Shown here piece after piece: positions 10,099 through 18,064 of a stretch of DNA of 64,000 bases (positions are counted from its first letter, which is position 1; every line of letters starts with the position of its first letter). Made by a program: the position numbers and the translations under genes. The stretch spans positions 1 through 64,000 of the forward strand of contig BMSM01000007.1 of NCBI GenBank assembly GCA_014649155.1. The letters run 5' to 3'. The DNA is from Streptomyces griseoviridis. GTDB taxonomy: Bacteria > Actinomycetota > Actinomycetes > Streptomycetales > Streptomycetaceae. A model generated the notes under the pieces. It made no database searches and had not been told where the DNA came from. It was given only the letters and a program-made list of their open reading frames with translations.

Positions 10099-10310
10099 CG
10101 TACGCGTACGTCGTACTCCGTACGCGTACGTCGAGCTTCGTACGGGTGCCTCGAGCCGCGCGTACGGGTGCGTCGAGCTTCGTACACGTGCGTCGAGCCG
10201 CGCGTACGGGTGCGTCGAGCCTCGTACACGTGCGTCGAGCCGCGCGTACGGGTGCGTCGAGCGTCGTACACGTGCGTCGAGCCGCGCGTACGGTGCGTCG
10301 TCGAGCCGGT
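10099..10310. repeat. 42-bp tandem repeat (alternating 20- and 22-bp half units) in the ABC operon leader
   Basis: About ten units each begin CGTAC and contain GTGCGTCGAG. They alternate as 20-mers (CGTACGGGTGCGTCGAGCTT type) and 22-mers (cgtacacgtgcgtcgagccgcg type), giving a 42-bp period. The array lies 60-270 bp upstream of the ATPase start, in the only space where the operon promoter can be. No other feature is visible in the 10038-10378 gap. Confidence 0.9.
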
Positions 10311-10378
10311 TCACGGTAAGGCGATGTAACGCGTCTCTCAACGTGATTACGCGGACGCGGGACCGGCGTCCTCGGCGC

Positions 10379-11608
10379 CTACCGCATCACCGTGTAACCC
10401 GCGTCCCGCAGCGCCCGGCCGACCTCGACGCAGTGCTCGGGGCCCTTCGTCTCCAGGTGCAGCTCGACCTCCGCCTCCGTGAGTCCGAGGCGCGGGTCGG
10501 TCCGCACGTGGCTCACGTCCAGGACATTGGCGTCGGCCCCTGACAACACCCCGAGCAGCGTGGCGAGGGCGCCCGGCCGGTCCGTCAGCCGCAGCCGCAC
10601 CGCCAGGTAACGGCCCTGCGCGGCCATGCCGTGCCGCAGCACGCCCTGCATCAGCACCGGGTCCACGTTGCCCCCGGACAGCACCGCCACCACCGGCCCC
10701 TCGAAGGCGCCGGGCTCGGCGAGCAGCGCCGCGACCGGGCTCGCCCCGGCCGGTTCCACCACCAGCTTGGCCCGTTCCAGGCAGAGCAGCAGCGCCGCGG
10801 AGAGCTGGTCCTCGGTGACGGTGCGGACCTCGTCCACCAGGTCCCCGACGATCCCGAACGGCACGTCACCGGGCCGGCCCACCCTGATGCCGTCGGCCAT
10901 CGTCGCGGGGTGGGCGAGGGAGACCGGGCGCCCGGCGGCCAGCGACGGCGGGTACGCCGCCGCGCCCTCCGCCTGCACGCCCACGATCCGCACCTCGGGC
11001 CGCAGCGCCTTCACCGCGACCGCGATCCCGGCCGCCAGTCCGCCGCCGCCGACGCCGACCACGATCGTCCGGACCTCGGGGCACTGCTCCAGGATCTCCA
11101 GCCCGACCGTGCCCTGGCCCGCGATGACGTCCGGGTGGTCGAAGGGGTGGATGAACACGGCCCCCGTCTGGCGCGCGTGCTCCTGCGCGGCGGCCAGCGT
11201 CTCGTCGACGACCTGGCCGTGCAGGCGCACCTCGGCACCGTAGTCCTGGGTGGCGCTGATCTTGGGCAGCGGTGCGCCCCTCGGCATGAACACGGTCGAG
11301 GTCACGCCCAGCAGCGCCGAGGCGAGGGCGACGCCCTGCGCGTGGTTGCCGGCGCTGGCGGCGACCACCCCGGCGGCCCGTTCCTCCGGCAGCAGCCCGG
11401 CGATCCGCGCATAGGCGCCGCGCAGCTTGAACGAGCCGGTGCGCTGGAGGTTCTCGCACTTGAAGAGCACGGGCGCCCCGACCAGCTGGGACAGGTGCCT
11501 GCTGCCTTCCATCGCGGTCGTCCGCGCCACGCCCGAGAGCATCTTCTGGGCCCCTCGCACATCGTCCAGGGTGACGGTCCGCGAAAGGTCAGCCGTGCTG
11601 TAGCTCAT
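10379..11608 (-). CDS. ilvA: Threonine ammonia-lyase with C-terminal ACT domain
   Basis: The product (409 aa) deaminates L-threonine to 2-oxobutanoate, feeding isoleucine and propionyl-CoA-linked metabolism. It is a fold-type II PLP enzyme: the Schiff-base lysine is K61 in RTGSFKLRGA, the phosphate-binding loop is GVGGGG near 186-191, and one ACT domain covers about 330-409. This is the medium form with one ACT domain. The naming is ambiguous, because catabolic TdcB-like enzymes of Streptomyces look similar. ATG at 11608 has GGAGGG just upstream. It is divergent from the MarR gene at 11754. Confidence 0.93.
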   Translation of the reverse strand: MSYSTADLSRTVTLDDVRGAQKMLSGVARTTAMEGSRHLSQLVGAPVLFKCENLQRTGSFKLRGAYARIAGLLPEERAAGVVAASAGNHAQGVALASALLGVTSTVFMPRGAPLPKISATQDYGAEVRLHGQVVDETLAAAQEHARQTGAVFIHPFDHPDVIAGQGTVGLEILEQCPEVRTIVVGVGGGGLAAGIAVAVKALRPEVRIVGVQAEGAAAYPPSLAAGRPVSLAHPATMADGIRVGRPGDVPFGIVGDLVDEVRTVTEDQLSAALLLCLERAKLVVEPAGASPVAALLAEPGAFEGPVVAVLSGGNVDPVLMQGVLRHGMAAQGRYLAVRLRLTDRPGALATLLGVLSGADANVLDVSHVRTDPRLGLTEAEVELHLETKGPEHCVEVGRALRDAGYTVMR

Positions 11609-11753
11609 GCCCTCCAGCATCGCAGTTCACAGCGGACGGCGAACTGTGTGACCAACGACCGAGACCCGCTTTGCGCAGCGCCGGTACGGCCCGCGCCCGC
11701 TCCGCGTACCCTGTCCCCCAACCAGCAGCCCTTCACGAAGTGAGCCCCCGGCC

Positions 11754-12278
11754 ATGCCCACAACACCCGAAATGTCGATGGACATGACGACCGCCGGTGA
11801 CCCCGGTCTTCTCGACACGCTGCAGCACCAGGTGGCGGTGTTCGCCCGCCGCGCCGAACAGACCCGGCTCGGCGGTGTCGGGCAGGTGCGCAACACGATG
11901 GACCGCGCCGCGTATCTGCTGCTCAACCGCCTCGACCAGGAGGGCCCGATGGGCGTCAAGGCGCTCGCCTCCAGCATGGGGATCGACTCCTCGACGGTCA
12001 CCCGGCAGGTCGCCCCGCTGGTCGACAGCGGGCTCGTCAAGCGCACCTCGCACCCGGAGGACGGACGGGCGGTCGTGCTCCAGCTGTCGCCGCGCGGGGC
12101 GTCCCGGCTCGACGAGGTACGGACCTCCCGCCGTCAGCTCATGGCCGACCTGACCCACGACTGGGCACCGGAGGAGCGCGAGGCGTTCTGCGCGCTCCTC
12201 ACGCGCTTCAACGGCGCCCTGTCCGCCCGTATGGCCCCCCAGGGGAGCGCGGAGGCGGAGCAGCCGCCGGTCGCCTGA
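11754..12278 (+). CDS. MarR family transcriptional regulator
   Basis: The 174-aa product has a winged helix-turn-helix at about 60-115 ('MGVKALASSMGIDSSTVTRQVAPLVDSGLVKR') followed by the wing 'HPEDGRAVVLQLSPRG', with flanking dimerisation helices. MarR proteins usually repress a neighbouring transporter or enzyme and respond to small ligands. The divergent threonine dehydratase and the ABC operon beyond it are the obvious candidate targets, but no operator was identified. Confidence 0.92.
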   Translation: MPTTPEMSMDMTTAGDPGLLDTLQHQVAVFARRAEQTRLGGVGQVRNTMDRAAYLLLNRLDQEGPMGVKALASSMGIDSSTVTRQVAPLVDSGLVKRTSHPEDGRAVVLQLSPRGASRLDEVRTSRRQLMADLTHDWAPEEREAFCALLTRFNGALSARMAPQGSAEAEQPPVA

Positions 12279-12376
12279 CCGCGTCCGGCCGCACTCGGTA
12301 CGCCCCGGCTCTTGACCGGCGGACCGCGCCTGTCCTCAGATGAGAACGGCAGGGTCGCCCGCTCGGGGGAGGCGCG

Positions 12377-12895
12377 GTGCGCGCACGGCACGCGGCACGG
12401 GACGCCCGCCGGGCCCGTGAGTTCGAGGCGTTCGTCGCGGGCGCGGCCGGGCGGCTGCTGCATGCCGCGACGCTGCTGACGGCCGAGCCGCCGGACGACA
12501 ACCCGCGCGCCCTGCGGCTGCTGACCCGCGCCCTCGCCGACACCTACGCGCGGTGGGACCGGCTGCGCGGCGAGGACCCGTACGACCGCGTCCGGTGCCA
12601 CCTGGTCACCCGTTTCGCCCGTGACCTCCGGCACCGGTACGGCGTCCCGGGCCGCGCCCGCCGCCGCCCGGCCGGTCCGCTGGCGGCCCTCGGCCCGCGG
12701 GAGCGCCTGGTGGTGGTCCTCCGGCTGTACGAGGGAGTCGCCGAGGAGCAGGCCGCGGCGCTGCTGGGCCTGCCCCGCGAGCGGGTCGACACGCTCTGCG
12801 CCCGCGCCACGGCGACCCTGTGGTCGGCACGCGGCAGCGGCGACGGCGCCCGGCCGGCGACGGTGACGGCACCCGGCGGAGGAACGCGGTCGTGA
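12377..12895 (+). CDS. Degenerate ECF (SigE-family-like) sigma factor
   Basis: The 172-aa product has an N-terminal part (about 12-85) that follows the helix pattern of sigma region 2 of actinobacterial SigE-family ECF factors ('FEAFV...LLHAATLLT...LLTRALADTYARWDRLR...DPYDRVRCHLVTRFARDLRHR'). It lacks the acidic AEDLLQE core that contacts beta-prime. Region 4 is clearer ('LGPRERLVVVLRLYEGVAEEQAAALLGLPRERVDTLCARA', about 110-150). It could be a poor sigma factor or a DNA-binding relic. The start is GTG at 12377 with GGGGGAGG upstream. The stop codon lies in the first unit of a degenerate repeat shared with the next gene. Confidence 0.75.
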   Translation: MRARHAARDARRAREFEAFVAGAAGRLLHAATLLTAEPPDDNPRALRLLTRALADTYARWDRLRGEDPYDRVRCHLVTRFARDLRHRYGVPGRARRRPAGPLAALGPRERLVVVLRLYEGVAEEQAAALLGLPRERVDTLCARATATLWSARGSGDGARPATVTAPGGGTRS

Positions 12896-12995
12896 ACGAG
12901 CGGGGACGGCGGAGGGAAGCGGTCGCGAACCAGCGGGAACGGCGGGAGCGGTCGTGAACCGGTGCCGGCGGGAGCGGTCGTGAACCGGCGGGAGC
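12886..12995. repeat. Degenerate 26-33 bp tandem repeat joining two genes
   Basis: Four copies of GCGGTCGTGAAC-like units begin at 12886, 12919, 12948 and 12974. The first supplies the TGA stop of the sigma-like gene; the last supplies the GTG start of the next gene, from the same GGTCGTGAAC string read in different frames. Confidence 0.75.
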
Positions 12996-13228
12996 GGGAG
13001 GCGGCGGTACGGCGGTCGATGGACCGGTCGCCGCCGCGGGTGCCGCCCGGCCTGTGCGCCGACGCCGTCCGGCGCGGCGGCCGGCTGCTGCGCCGCAGGA
13101 CGGCCGCGCGGCGGCTGCTGTGGCTGCTGCTGCTCGCGGCAGCCGTGGCCTTCGCCGTCTGGGCGCTGGCCGTCCAGCCGTGGGTGGCGCCGCCGTCCGA
13201 GACGACACCACCCCTGACGGACTGGTGA
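12980..13228 (+). CDS. Small single-pass membrane protein
   Basis: The product is 82 aa from the GTG at 12980 (88 aa from GTG 12962). A basic N-terminal half precedes one transmembrane helix (RLLWLLLLAAAVAFAVWALAV) and a short proline-rich end. Because it lies directly behind the sigma-like gene and has a cytoplasmic basic tail, it could be a remnant or minimal anti-sigma partner; this is only inference. GGCGGGAGCGGTC before 12980 gives a plausible ribosome binding site. Confidence 0.6.
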   Translation: MNRREREAAVRRSMDRSPPRVPPGLCADAVRRGGRLLRRRTAARRLLWLLLLAAAVAFAVWALAVQPWVAPPSETTPPLTDW

Positions 13229-13238
13229 CCGGCAGCGG

Positions 13239-14393
13239 TCAGCCGAGGGCCTGCTGGAGGTCCGCCAGCAGGTCGTCGGCGTTCTCGATGCCGACCGAGA
13301 GGCGGACCAGGTCGGCCGGGACCTCCAGGGCCGAACCGGCCGCGGAGGCGTGCGTCATGCGGCCGGGGTGCTCGATGAGCGACTCGACGCCGCCCAGGGA
13401 CTCGCCCAGGGTGAACACCTTCGCGCGGTTGCAGACCTCGACGGCCGCCTCCTCGCCGCCCTCCACCCGGAAGGAGATCATGCCGCCGAAGGCCCGCATC
13501 TGCTTGGCGGCGGTCTCGTGGCCCGGGTGGTCCGGCAGCCCGGGGTAGAGAACGCGCGTCACGCGCGCGTGCCGGGTCAGCATGTCGGCGACCTTGGCCG
13601 CGTTCTCGCTGTGCCGGTCCATGCGGACGGCGAGGGTCTTGGTGCCGCGCAGCACCAGCCAGGAGTCGAAGGGCCCGGCGACGGCGCCCATGGCGTTCTG
13701 GTGGAACGCCAGTTCCTCGCCCAGCTCGGGGTCGCTGACGATCAGCGCGCCGCCGACGACGTCGGAGTGGCCGCCCATGTACTTGGTGAGGGAGTGCACG
13801 ACGATGTCCGCGCCGAGGGCCAGCGGCTGCTGGAGGTAGGGCGTGGCGAAGGTGTTGTCGACGACGAGGCGGGCGCCGGCGTCCTGGGCGACCTGGGCGA
13901 CGGCGGCGATGTCGGTGACGCCGAGCAGCGGGTTGGAGGGCGTCTCCACCCAGACCAGCTTGGTCTTCGGCGTCAGGGCGGCCCGTACGGCGGCCGGGTC
14001 GGCGGAGTCGGCCACGGACCACTCCACGCCCCACCGGGTGGCGACCTTGGCGAAGAGGCGGAACGTGCCGCCGTAGGCGTCGTTGGGGATGACCACGTGG
14101 TCGCCGGGGCGCAGCAGGGTGCGCAGCAGGCAGTCCTCGGCGGCCAGTCCGGAGGCGAAGGCGAGGCCGCGCCGGCCGCCCTCCAGAGCGGCGAGGTTCT
14201 CCTCCAGCGCGGTGCGGGTCGGGTTGGCGCTGCGGCTGTACTCGTAGCCGCCGCGCAGCCCGCCGACGCCGTCCTGCTTGTAGGTGGAGACCTGGTAGAT
14301 CGGGGGGACGACCGCGCCCGTCAGGGGGTCGGCGGTGTTGCCCGCGTGGATCGCGAGGGTCTCGAAGTGCTGACTGAAGTGCCTGTCGCTCAT
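13239..14393 (-). CDS. metB: Cystathionine gamma-synthase / gamma-lyase (Cys/Met metabolism PLP enzyme)
   Basis: The product is 384 aa. It is a fold-type I PLP enzyme with the Schiff-base lysine K204 in SLTKYMGGHSD, the family block 'YSRSANPTR' near 52-60, and 'VDNTFATPYLQQPLALGAD' ahead of the lysine. It interconverts O-acyl-homoserine, cysteine and cystathionine, or lyses cystathionine. Sequence alone does not separate synthase from lyase; the symbol follows the usual Streptomyces annotation. Its 3' end converges with the small membrane gene, leaving only a 10-bp gap. Confidence 0.9.
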   Translation of the reverse strand: MSDRHFSQHFETLAIHAGNTADPLTGAVVPPIYQVSTYKQDGVGGLRGGYEYSRSANPTRTALEENLAALEGGRRGLAFASGLAAEDCLLRTLLRPGDHVVIPNDAYGGTFRLFAKVATRWGVEWSVADSADPAAVRAALTPKTKLVWVETPSNPLLGVTDIAAVAQVAQDAGARLVVDNTFATPYLQQPLALGADIVVHSLTKYMGGHSDVVGGALIVSDPELGEELAFHQNAMGAVAGPFDSWLVLRGTKTLAVRMDRHSENAAKVADMLTRHARVTRVLYPGLPDHPGHETAAKQMRAFGGMISFRVEGGEEAAVEVCNRAKVFTLGESLGGVESLIEHPGRMTHASAAGSALEVPADLVRLSVGIENADDLLADLQQALG

Positions 14394-14468
14394 GGGCCCG
14401 AGCGTAGTGCGCGGCGGCGGCCGGTGAGGCCGGACCGGGGCGCGGGCGGCGGGGCGGCGGGGCGGGGT

Positions 14469-14495
14469 TTTTCCACAGGCGCGGGGTTTTCCACA
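14469..14495. promoter_or_regulatory. Pair of DnaA-box-like sites
   Basis: TTTTCCACA occurs at 14469-14477 and again at 14487-14495, 18 bp apart. Both match the relaxed DnaA-box consensus TTWTNCACA. They sit in the divergent intergenic region between metB and the 14549 gene. The preferred Streptomyces box is TTGTCCACA, so binding is uncertain. Confidence 0.35.
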
Positions 14496-14548
14496 GGCCC
14501 GAGGGCGCAGGTTGGCCAATTGTCGGCGCGGTCTGGTTCGCTTGAGGC

Positions 14549-15667
14549 ATGGAGATTCTCTGGGTCCTGCTGGCACTGGTCCTCTTCGGCTTCGTGCTGC
14601 TCCCCGTCTTCCGGCGCCGGCGGGGCATGATCGAGCAGGTGCCGCCGGGCCACCCGGACGCCGCGGACCCCGCGCACTACGGCTTCGTGCGCGAGGAGGA
14701 GCTGGACATCCGCATGCCGGGGCCCGACCAGGACCTGCTCGACGTCCTCGACCTGGTGCAGCGCACGGGTGACTACCGCGCGGCCGAGCAGTTGCTGGCC
14801 GGCACGGAGGCGACGGGCGAGCGGCGCTGGCAGCGGGTGCAGGCGTTCGCGGGCGCGGTGGCGCTGGAGCTCCAGCAGCGGCCGGGCGGCGTCGGGGAGA
14901 CGCCGGGCGGCCAGTGGCTGCGGGTGTGGCGGGCGGAGCACCCGAAGGACGCGGGCGGTGCGGCGGTGCACGCCGAGTTCCTGGTGCAGCAGGCGTGGCG
15001 GACGTCGACGCCCGGCACGGACGAGTTCCGGATCATCATGGAGGAGGCGCGGGCGGCGTGCGGTGACGCGGCCCTGCTCGCCCCCGGCGATCCGGTGCCG
15101 TACATCGTCGAGCTGTCGGTGGCCCGCGGTCTCGGGTACGAGCGGGCGGAGTTCGAGCAGCTCTGGCTGAAGATCCTCGACCGGGACCCGGCCCACATGG
15201 GCGCGCACCTGGCCGCGCTGCACTACTGGTGCGAGAAGTGGCACGGCTCGCGCGAGCTGGCGTACTCCTTCGCGGAGGCGGCGGCGGCCCGCGCGCCCCG
15301 GGGTTCGCTGCTGGCGGCGATGCCGCTGTTCGCGGTGTTCGAGCACCTTCCGGAGGTGAACCTGGTCGGTTCCTTCCACCGCAGCGAGGTCGTCACCAAG
15401 GCGGTGCACGGCGCCCTGCACGCGGTGCACTCGGCCCGCCCCGACGACCCGATGACGGCGCACGTCCGCCATCTGCTGCTGTTCTTCCTGGTCCGCGGCG
15501 AGCGCTGGTCGGAGGCCATGGACCAGCTGGTGCGCATAGACGGCCACGTCGGCGCCCTGCCGTGGACGCTGTCCGCCGACCCGGCGGCCGAGTTCGCGGT
15601 CTACCGGGCCCTGGCGGTGGCGGGCTACGAGGCCAACGGCGGCAGCCCGGCCACGCTGCCGCACTGA
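14549..15667 (+). CDS. Membrane-anchored helical-repeat protein of unknown function
   Basis: The 372-aa product has an N-terminal transmembrane anchor (about 3-20, ILWVLLALVLFGFVLLPVF) followed by RRRR, so the bulk faces the cytoplasm. The soluble part is alpha-helical with TPR-like pairs ('DLLDVLDLVQRTGDYRAAEQLLAG', 'GYERAEFEQLWLKILDRDPAHMGAHLAALHYWCEKW'). It resembles proteins annotated with a DUF4034-type domain, though I am not certain of the assignment. It stands alone, divergent from metB. Confidence 0.8.
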   Translation: MEILWVLLALVLFGFVLLPVFRRRRGMIEQVPPGHPDAADPAHYGFVREEELDIRMPGPDQDLLDVLDLVQRTGDYRAAEQLLAGTEATGERRWQRVQAFAGAVALELQQRPGGVGETPGGQWLRVWRAEHPKDAGGAAVHAEFLVQQAWRTSTPGTDEFRIIMEEARAACGDAALLAPGDPVPYIVELSVARGLGYERAEFEQLWLKILDRDPAHMGAHLAALHYWCEKWHGSRELAYSFAEAAAARAPRGSLLAAMPLFAVFEHLPEVNLVGSFHRSEVVTKAVHGALHAVHSARPDDPMTAHVRHLLLFFLVRGERWSEAMDQLVRIDGHVGALPWTLSADPAAEFAVYRALAVAGYEANGGSPATLPH

Positions 15668-15733
15668 CGCCGGCCGGGGCCGGGACACGCGGCTCGTACG
15701 CATCGCCGATGGACAAGATGGCCGAGGGGGGCC

Positions 15734-16597
15734 GTGCTCACTCAGGTACTGCCCGGGTTCCGCGAGCTGCGCACGCCCCTGGCGACGGGCGTCCTGTGGC
15801 TGCTCACGCTCTGGGTGGCCCTCGGTGACCGCGTGCCCGAGCGGGCCCGTGCCACGGGCTTCGCGGCGCGCGTCTACGAGCTGGCGGAGCTGGTCGGGCG
15901 GCCCGGAGTCGGTGCCGCCCTGCTCTTCACCGCGTACGTCGTCGGAAGCGTGGTGAGCGTCCCGGCGAACCAGTTGCTGCGGGAGCCCGCCGCCCAGGAC
16001 GCCTGGGGCGCGGTCCAGGTGCTGCCGGAGCGGTGGCCCGTCGTCCAGGGCCGTCCGGTGCTGACCCAGTACCGGGCGGCGGCCTCCGGGAGCTACCCGG
16101 CCTTCACGGACACCCGGCTGCTGACCCGGCAGGCCTGGGCGGACCTGCGGGCCCACGTGCGGACGAGTCCGCTGCCGCGGTGGCTGGAGACGCACCGTTC
16201 GGAGCGGCACCGCGAGGTCGCCGAGAACATCCTGCTGCGCGACGTCCTGGACGAGCTGGGCCAGCTCGGCACCCGCCTGCACGCCAAGAACTCGACGCTC
16301 TACGCCGACCAGGACCGGCTGATGGCGGAGGCGGACCTTCGGGTCAACGTGGGGGCCGGCGTGGCGGTCCTGGCCGTCGCGCTCTCCGTGCGGGTCTCGC
16401 CGCTGTTCCTCCTGGCGTTCGCGCTGTCGGCCCTGCTGGTGGCCATGGGAAGGGGCCGCGCCCGGCAGGCGAACGACGTGATCGTGCAGGCGCTGGTGAT
16501 CGGCGAGGTGGAGTCGACGGCCCTGGCGGAGGCGGACCGTGCCGCCGAGGCCCTCGGTGCCGTGCCCCCGGGCGACGACCGCCCGGAGGATGGCTGA
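15734..16597 (+). CDS. Membrane protein of unknown function
   Basis: The 287-aa product has an N-terminal helix at about 16-32, a second at about 60-78, and a hydrophobic hairpin at about 205-245 ('VGAGVAVLAVALSVRVSPLFLLAFALSALLVAMG'), with a polar helical domain between. The start is GTG at 15734 with GAGGGGGG upstream; no ATG fits. It converges with msrA, 23 bp apart. I do not recognise a characterised family. Confidence 0.75.
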   Translation: MLTQVLPGFRELRTPLATGVLWLLTLWVALGDRVPERARATGFAARVYELAELVGRPGVGAALLFTAYVVGSVVSVPANQLLREPAAQDAWGAVQVLPERWPVVQGRPVLTQYRAAASGSYPAFTDTRLLTRQAWADLRAHVRTSPLPRWLETHRSERHREVAENILLRDVLDELGQLGTRLHAKNSTLYADQDRLMAEADLRVNVGAGVAVLAVALSVRVSPLFLLAFALSALLVAMGRGRARQANDVIVQALVIGEVESTALAEADRAAEALGAVPPGDDRPEDG

Positions 16598-16620
16598 CGG
16601 CGGCCGGAGCCGCCGCCGGG

Positions 16621-17133
16621 TCAGCCCTGGGTGCGGGCCGGCAGGCGCCAGTTCGGGCGGGGGAAGTGGCAGGTGTAGCCCTCGGGGTAGCGCTCCAGGT
16701 AGTCCTGGTGCTCGGGCTCGGCCTCCCAGAACGGGCCGACCGGCTCGACCTCGGTGACGACCTTGCCGGGCCACAGTCCGGAGGCGTCGACGTCCGCGAT
16801 GGTGTCCTCGGCGATGCGCTTCTGCTCGTCGTCCACGTAGTAGATCGCGGAGCGGTAGCTCATGCCGATGTCGTTGCCCTGGCGGTTCTTGGTGGTCGGG
16901 TCGTGGATCTGGAAGAAGAACTCCAGGAGCGCCCGGTAGTCGGTCTGCTCCGGGTCGAAGAGGATCTCGATGGCCTCCGCGTGCGTCCCGTGGTTGCGGT
17001 ACGTCGCGTCGGGCACGTCACCCCCGGTGTAGCCGACCCGGGTCGCCGTCACGCCCGGAAGCTTGCGGATCAGGTCCTGCATCCCCCAGAAACATCCGCC
17101 CGCCAGCACGGCCCTCTGCGTCTGCCCGGCCAT
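16621..17133 (-). CDS. msrA: Peptide methionine (S)-S-oxide reductase MsrA
   Basis: The 170-aa product reduces the S-epimer of methionine sulfoxide in proteins and free methionine. The catalytic motif GCFWG has its nucleophilic cysteine at C14. The substrate-pocket blocks 'GYTGG', '[11 protein letters not shown]' and '[14 protein letters not shown]' are all present. ATG at 17133 has GGAGGG five bases upstream; a GTG one codon earlier is possible. Confidence 0.96.
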   Translation of the reverse strand: MAGQTQRAVLAGGCFWGMQDLIRKLPGVTATRVGYTGGDVPDATYRNHGTHAEAIEILFDPEQTDYRALLEFFFQIHDPTTKNRQGNDIGMSYRSAIYYVDDEQKRIAEDTIADVDASGLWPGKVVTEVEPVGPFWEAEPEHQDYLERYPEGYTCHFPRPNWRLPARTQG

Positions 17134-17302
17134 CACGGCCCTCCACTCTTGGTCACTCGTTCACTCGGGCCACCCGGCTCACCGGCCGGTACCCGACGGC
17201 CACCCCTGTCAACACATCAGGGCACCGCCCGATTCCGCACCGCCCGCGGGTACGCGGAAAACCGGTGGCCGGCCGAGTGCCCCGCCCCGCACCCTGTCGG
17301 TC

Positions 17303-17896
17303 ATGGAACGACCGCAGCGCGAGATCCGCGCGACCTTCGGCCCCTCGACGATCACCGTCTACCAGGCGTACCCGCCCGCGATCGGCCTGCCGGCGGCCCG
17401 GGACGGGCGGTTCCCCGGCGCCTGGAAGCGGGACCGGATGACGTGGATCAAGCCGTCGTTCCTGTGGATGATGTACCGCTGCGGCTGGGCGACGAAGCCG
17501 GGGCAGGAGACCGTGCTCGCCGTCGAGATCACCCGTGACGGCTTCGCGTGGGCGCTGCGCCACGCCTGCCTGTCGAGCCACGACCCCGGCGCGCACCCCG
17601 ACCGGGCCGCCTGGCGACGCGAGCTGAGGCATTCCCCGGCCCGCGTCCAGTGGGACCCGGAGCGGGACCTGCGTCTCGCCCCGCTCCCCCACCGCTCCCT
17701 CCAGCTCGGCCTCTCCGGCGAGGCGGCACGCCGGTACGCGGACGACTGGACGGTCTCGATCACCGACGTCACCCCGCTCGCCCGCACCGTCCACGAGCAC
17801 GTCGGCAGGGGCGACCTGGACGCGGCGGCCCGGCTGCTGCCCGAGGAACGTCCCTATCCGGCCGGGGACGAGCTGACGGCGCACCTGGGAGCGTGA
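17303..17896 (+). CDS. DUF4291 family protein
   Basis: The 197-aa product carries the family pattern 'REIRATFGPSTITVYQAY', 'MTWIKPSFLWMMYRCGWATKPGQETVLAVEITRDGF' and 'RVQWDPERDL...HRSLQLGLSG'. The function of DUF4291 is unknown; it is a compact soluble domain. The ATG at 17303 has no strong ribosome binding site. The gene ends before a very strong hairpin shared with the convergent alcohol dehydrogenase. Confidence 0.88.
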   Translation: MERPQREIRATFGPSTITVYQAYPPAIGLPAARDGRFPGAWKRDRMTWIKPSFLWMMYRCGWATKPGQETVLAVEITRDGFAWALRHACLSSHDPGAHPDRAAWRRELRHSPARVQWDPERDLRLAPLPHRSLQLGLSGEAARRYADDWTVSITDVTPLARTVHEHVGRGDLDAAARLLPEERPYPAGDELTAHLGA

Positions 17897-17951
17897 CCGG
17901 GGTCGCCCGGACCGGACCGGACCGGAGCGGTGGCACCGCCCCGCAGCGCCG

Positions 17952-18000
17952 CGCCCACGCCCCGCCGGCCGGTGCGGTACCGGCCGGCGGGGCGTGGGCG
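17952..18000. terminator. Bidirectional terminator, perfect 22-bp stem
   Basis: Bases 17952-17973 pair without mismatch to 17979-18000 across a 5-base loop. It lies between the ends of the convergent DUF4291 and alcohol dehydrogenase genes. Confidence 0.85.
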
Positions 18001-18013
18001 TCCCGTGGGGGTG

Positions 18014-18064
18014 GGTCAGATCCTCTGGGTCAGATCCTGTGGGTCAGATCCTCTGGGTCAGATC
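18014..18064. repeat. 14-bp tandem repeat across the ADH stop codon
   Basis: GGTCAGATCCTCTG is repeated at 18014, 18028 (one change), 18042 and, in part, 18056. The last unit holds the TGA stop of the alcohol dehydrogenase (18060-18058). The period is not a multiple of three, so the same TGA recurs in all three frames further downstream. Confidence 0.9.

Noticed and set aside
10099..10310. Possible CRISPR array
   Set aside because: Units are contiguous and nearly identical with no unique spacers, and there are no cas genes. The same applies to 28099-28231.
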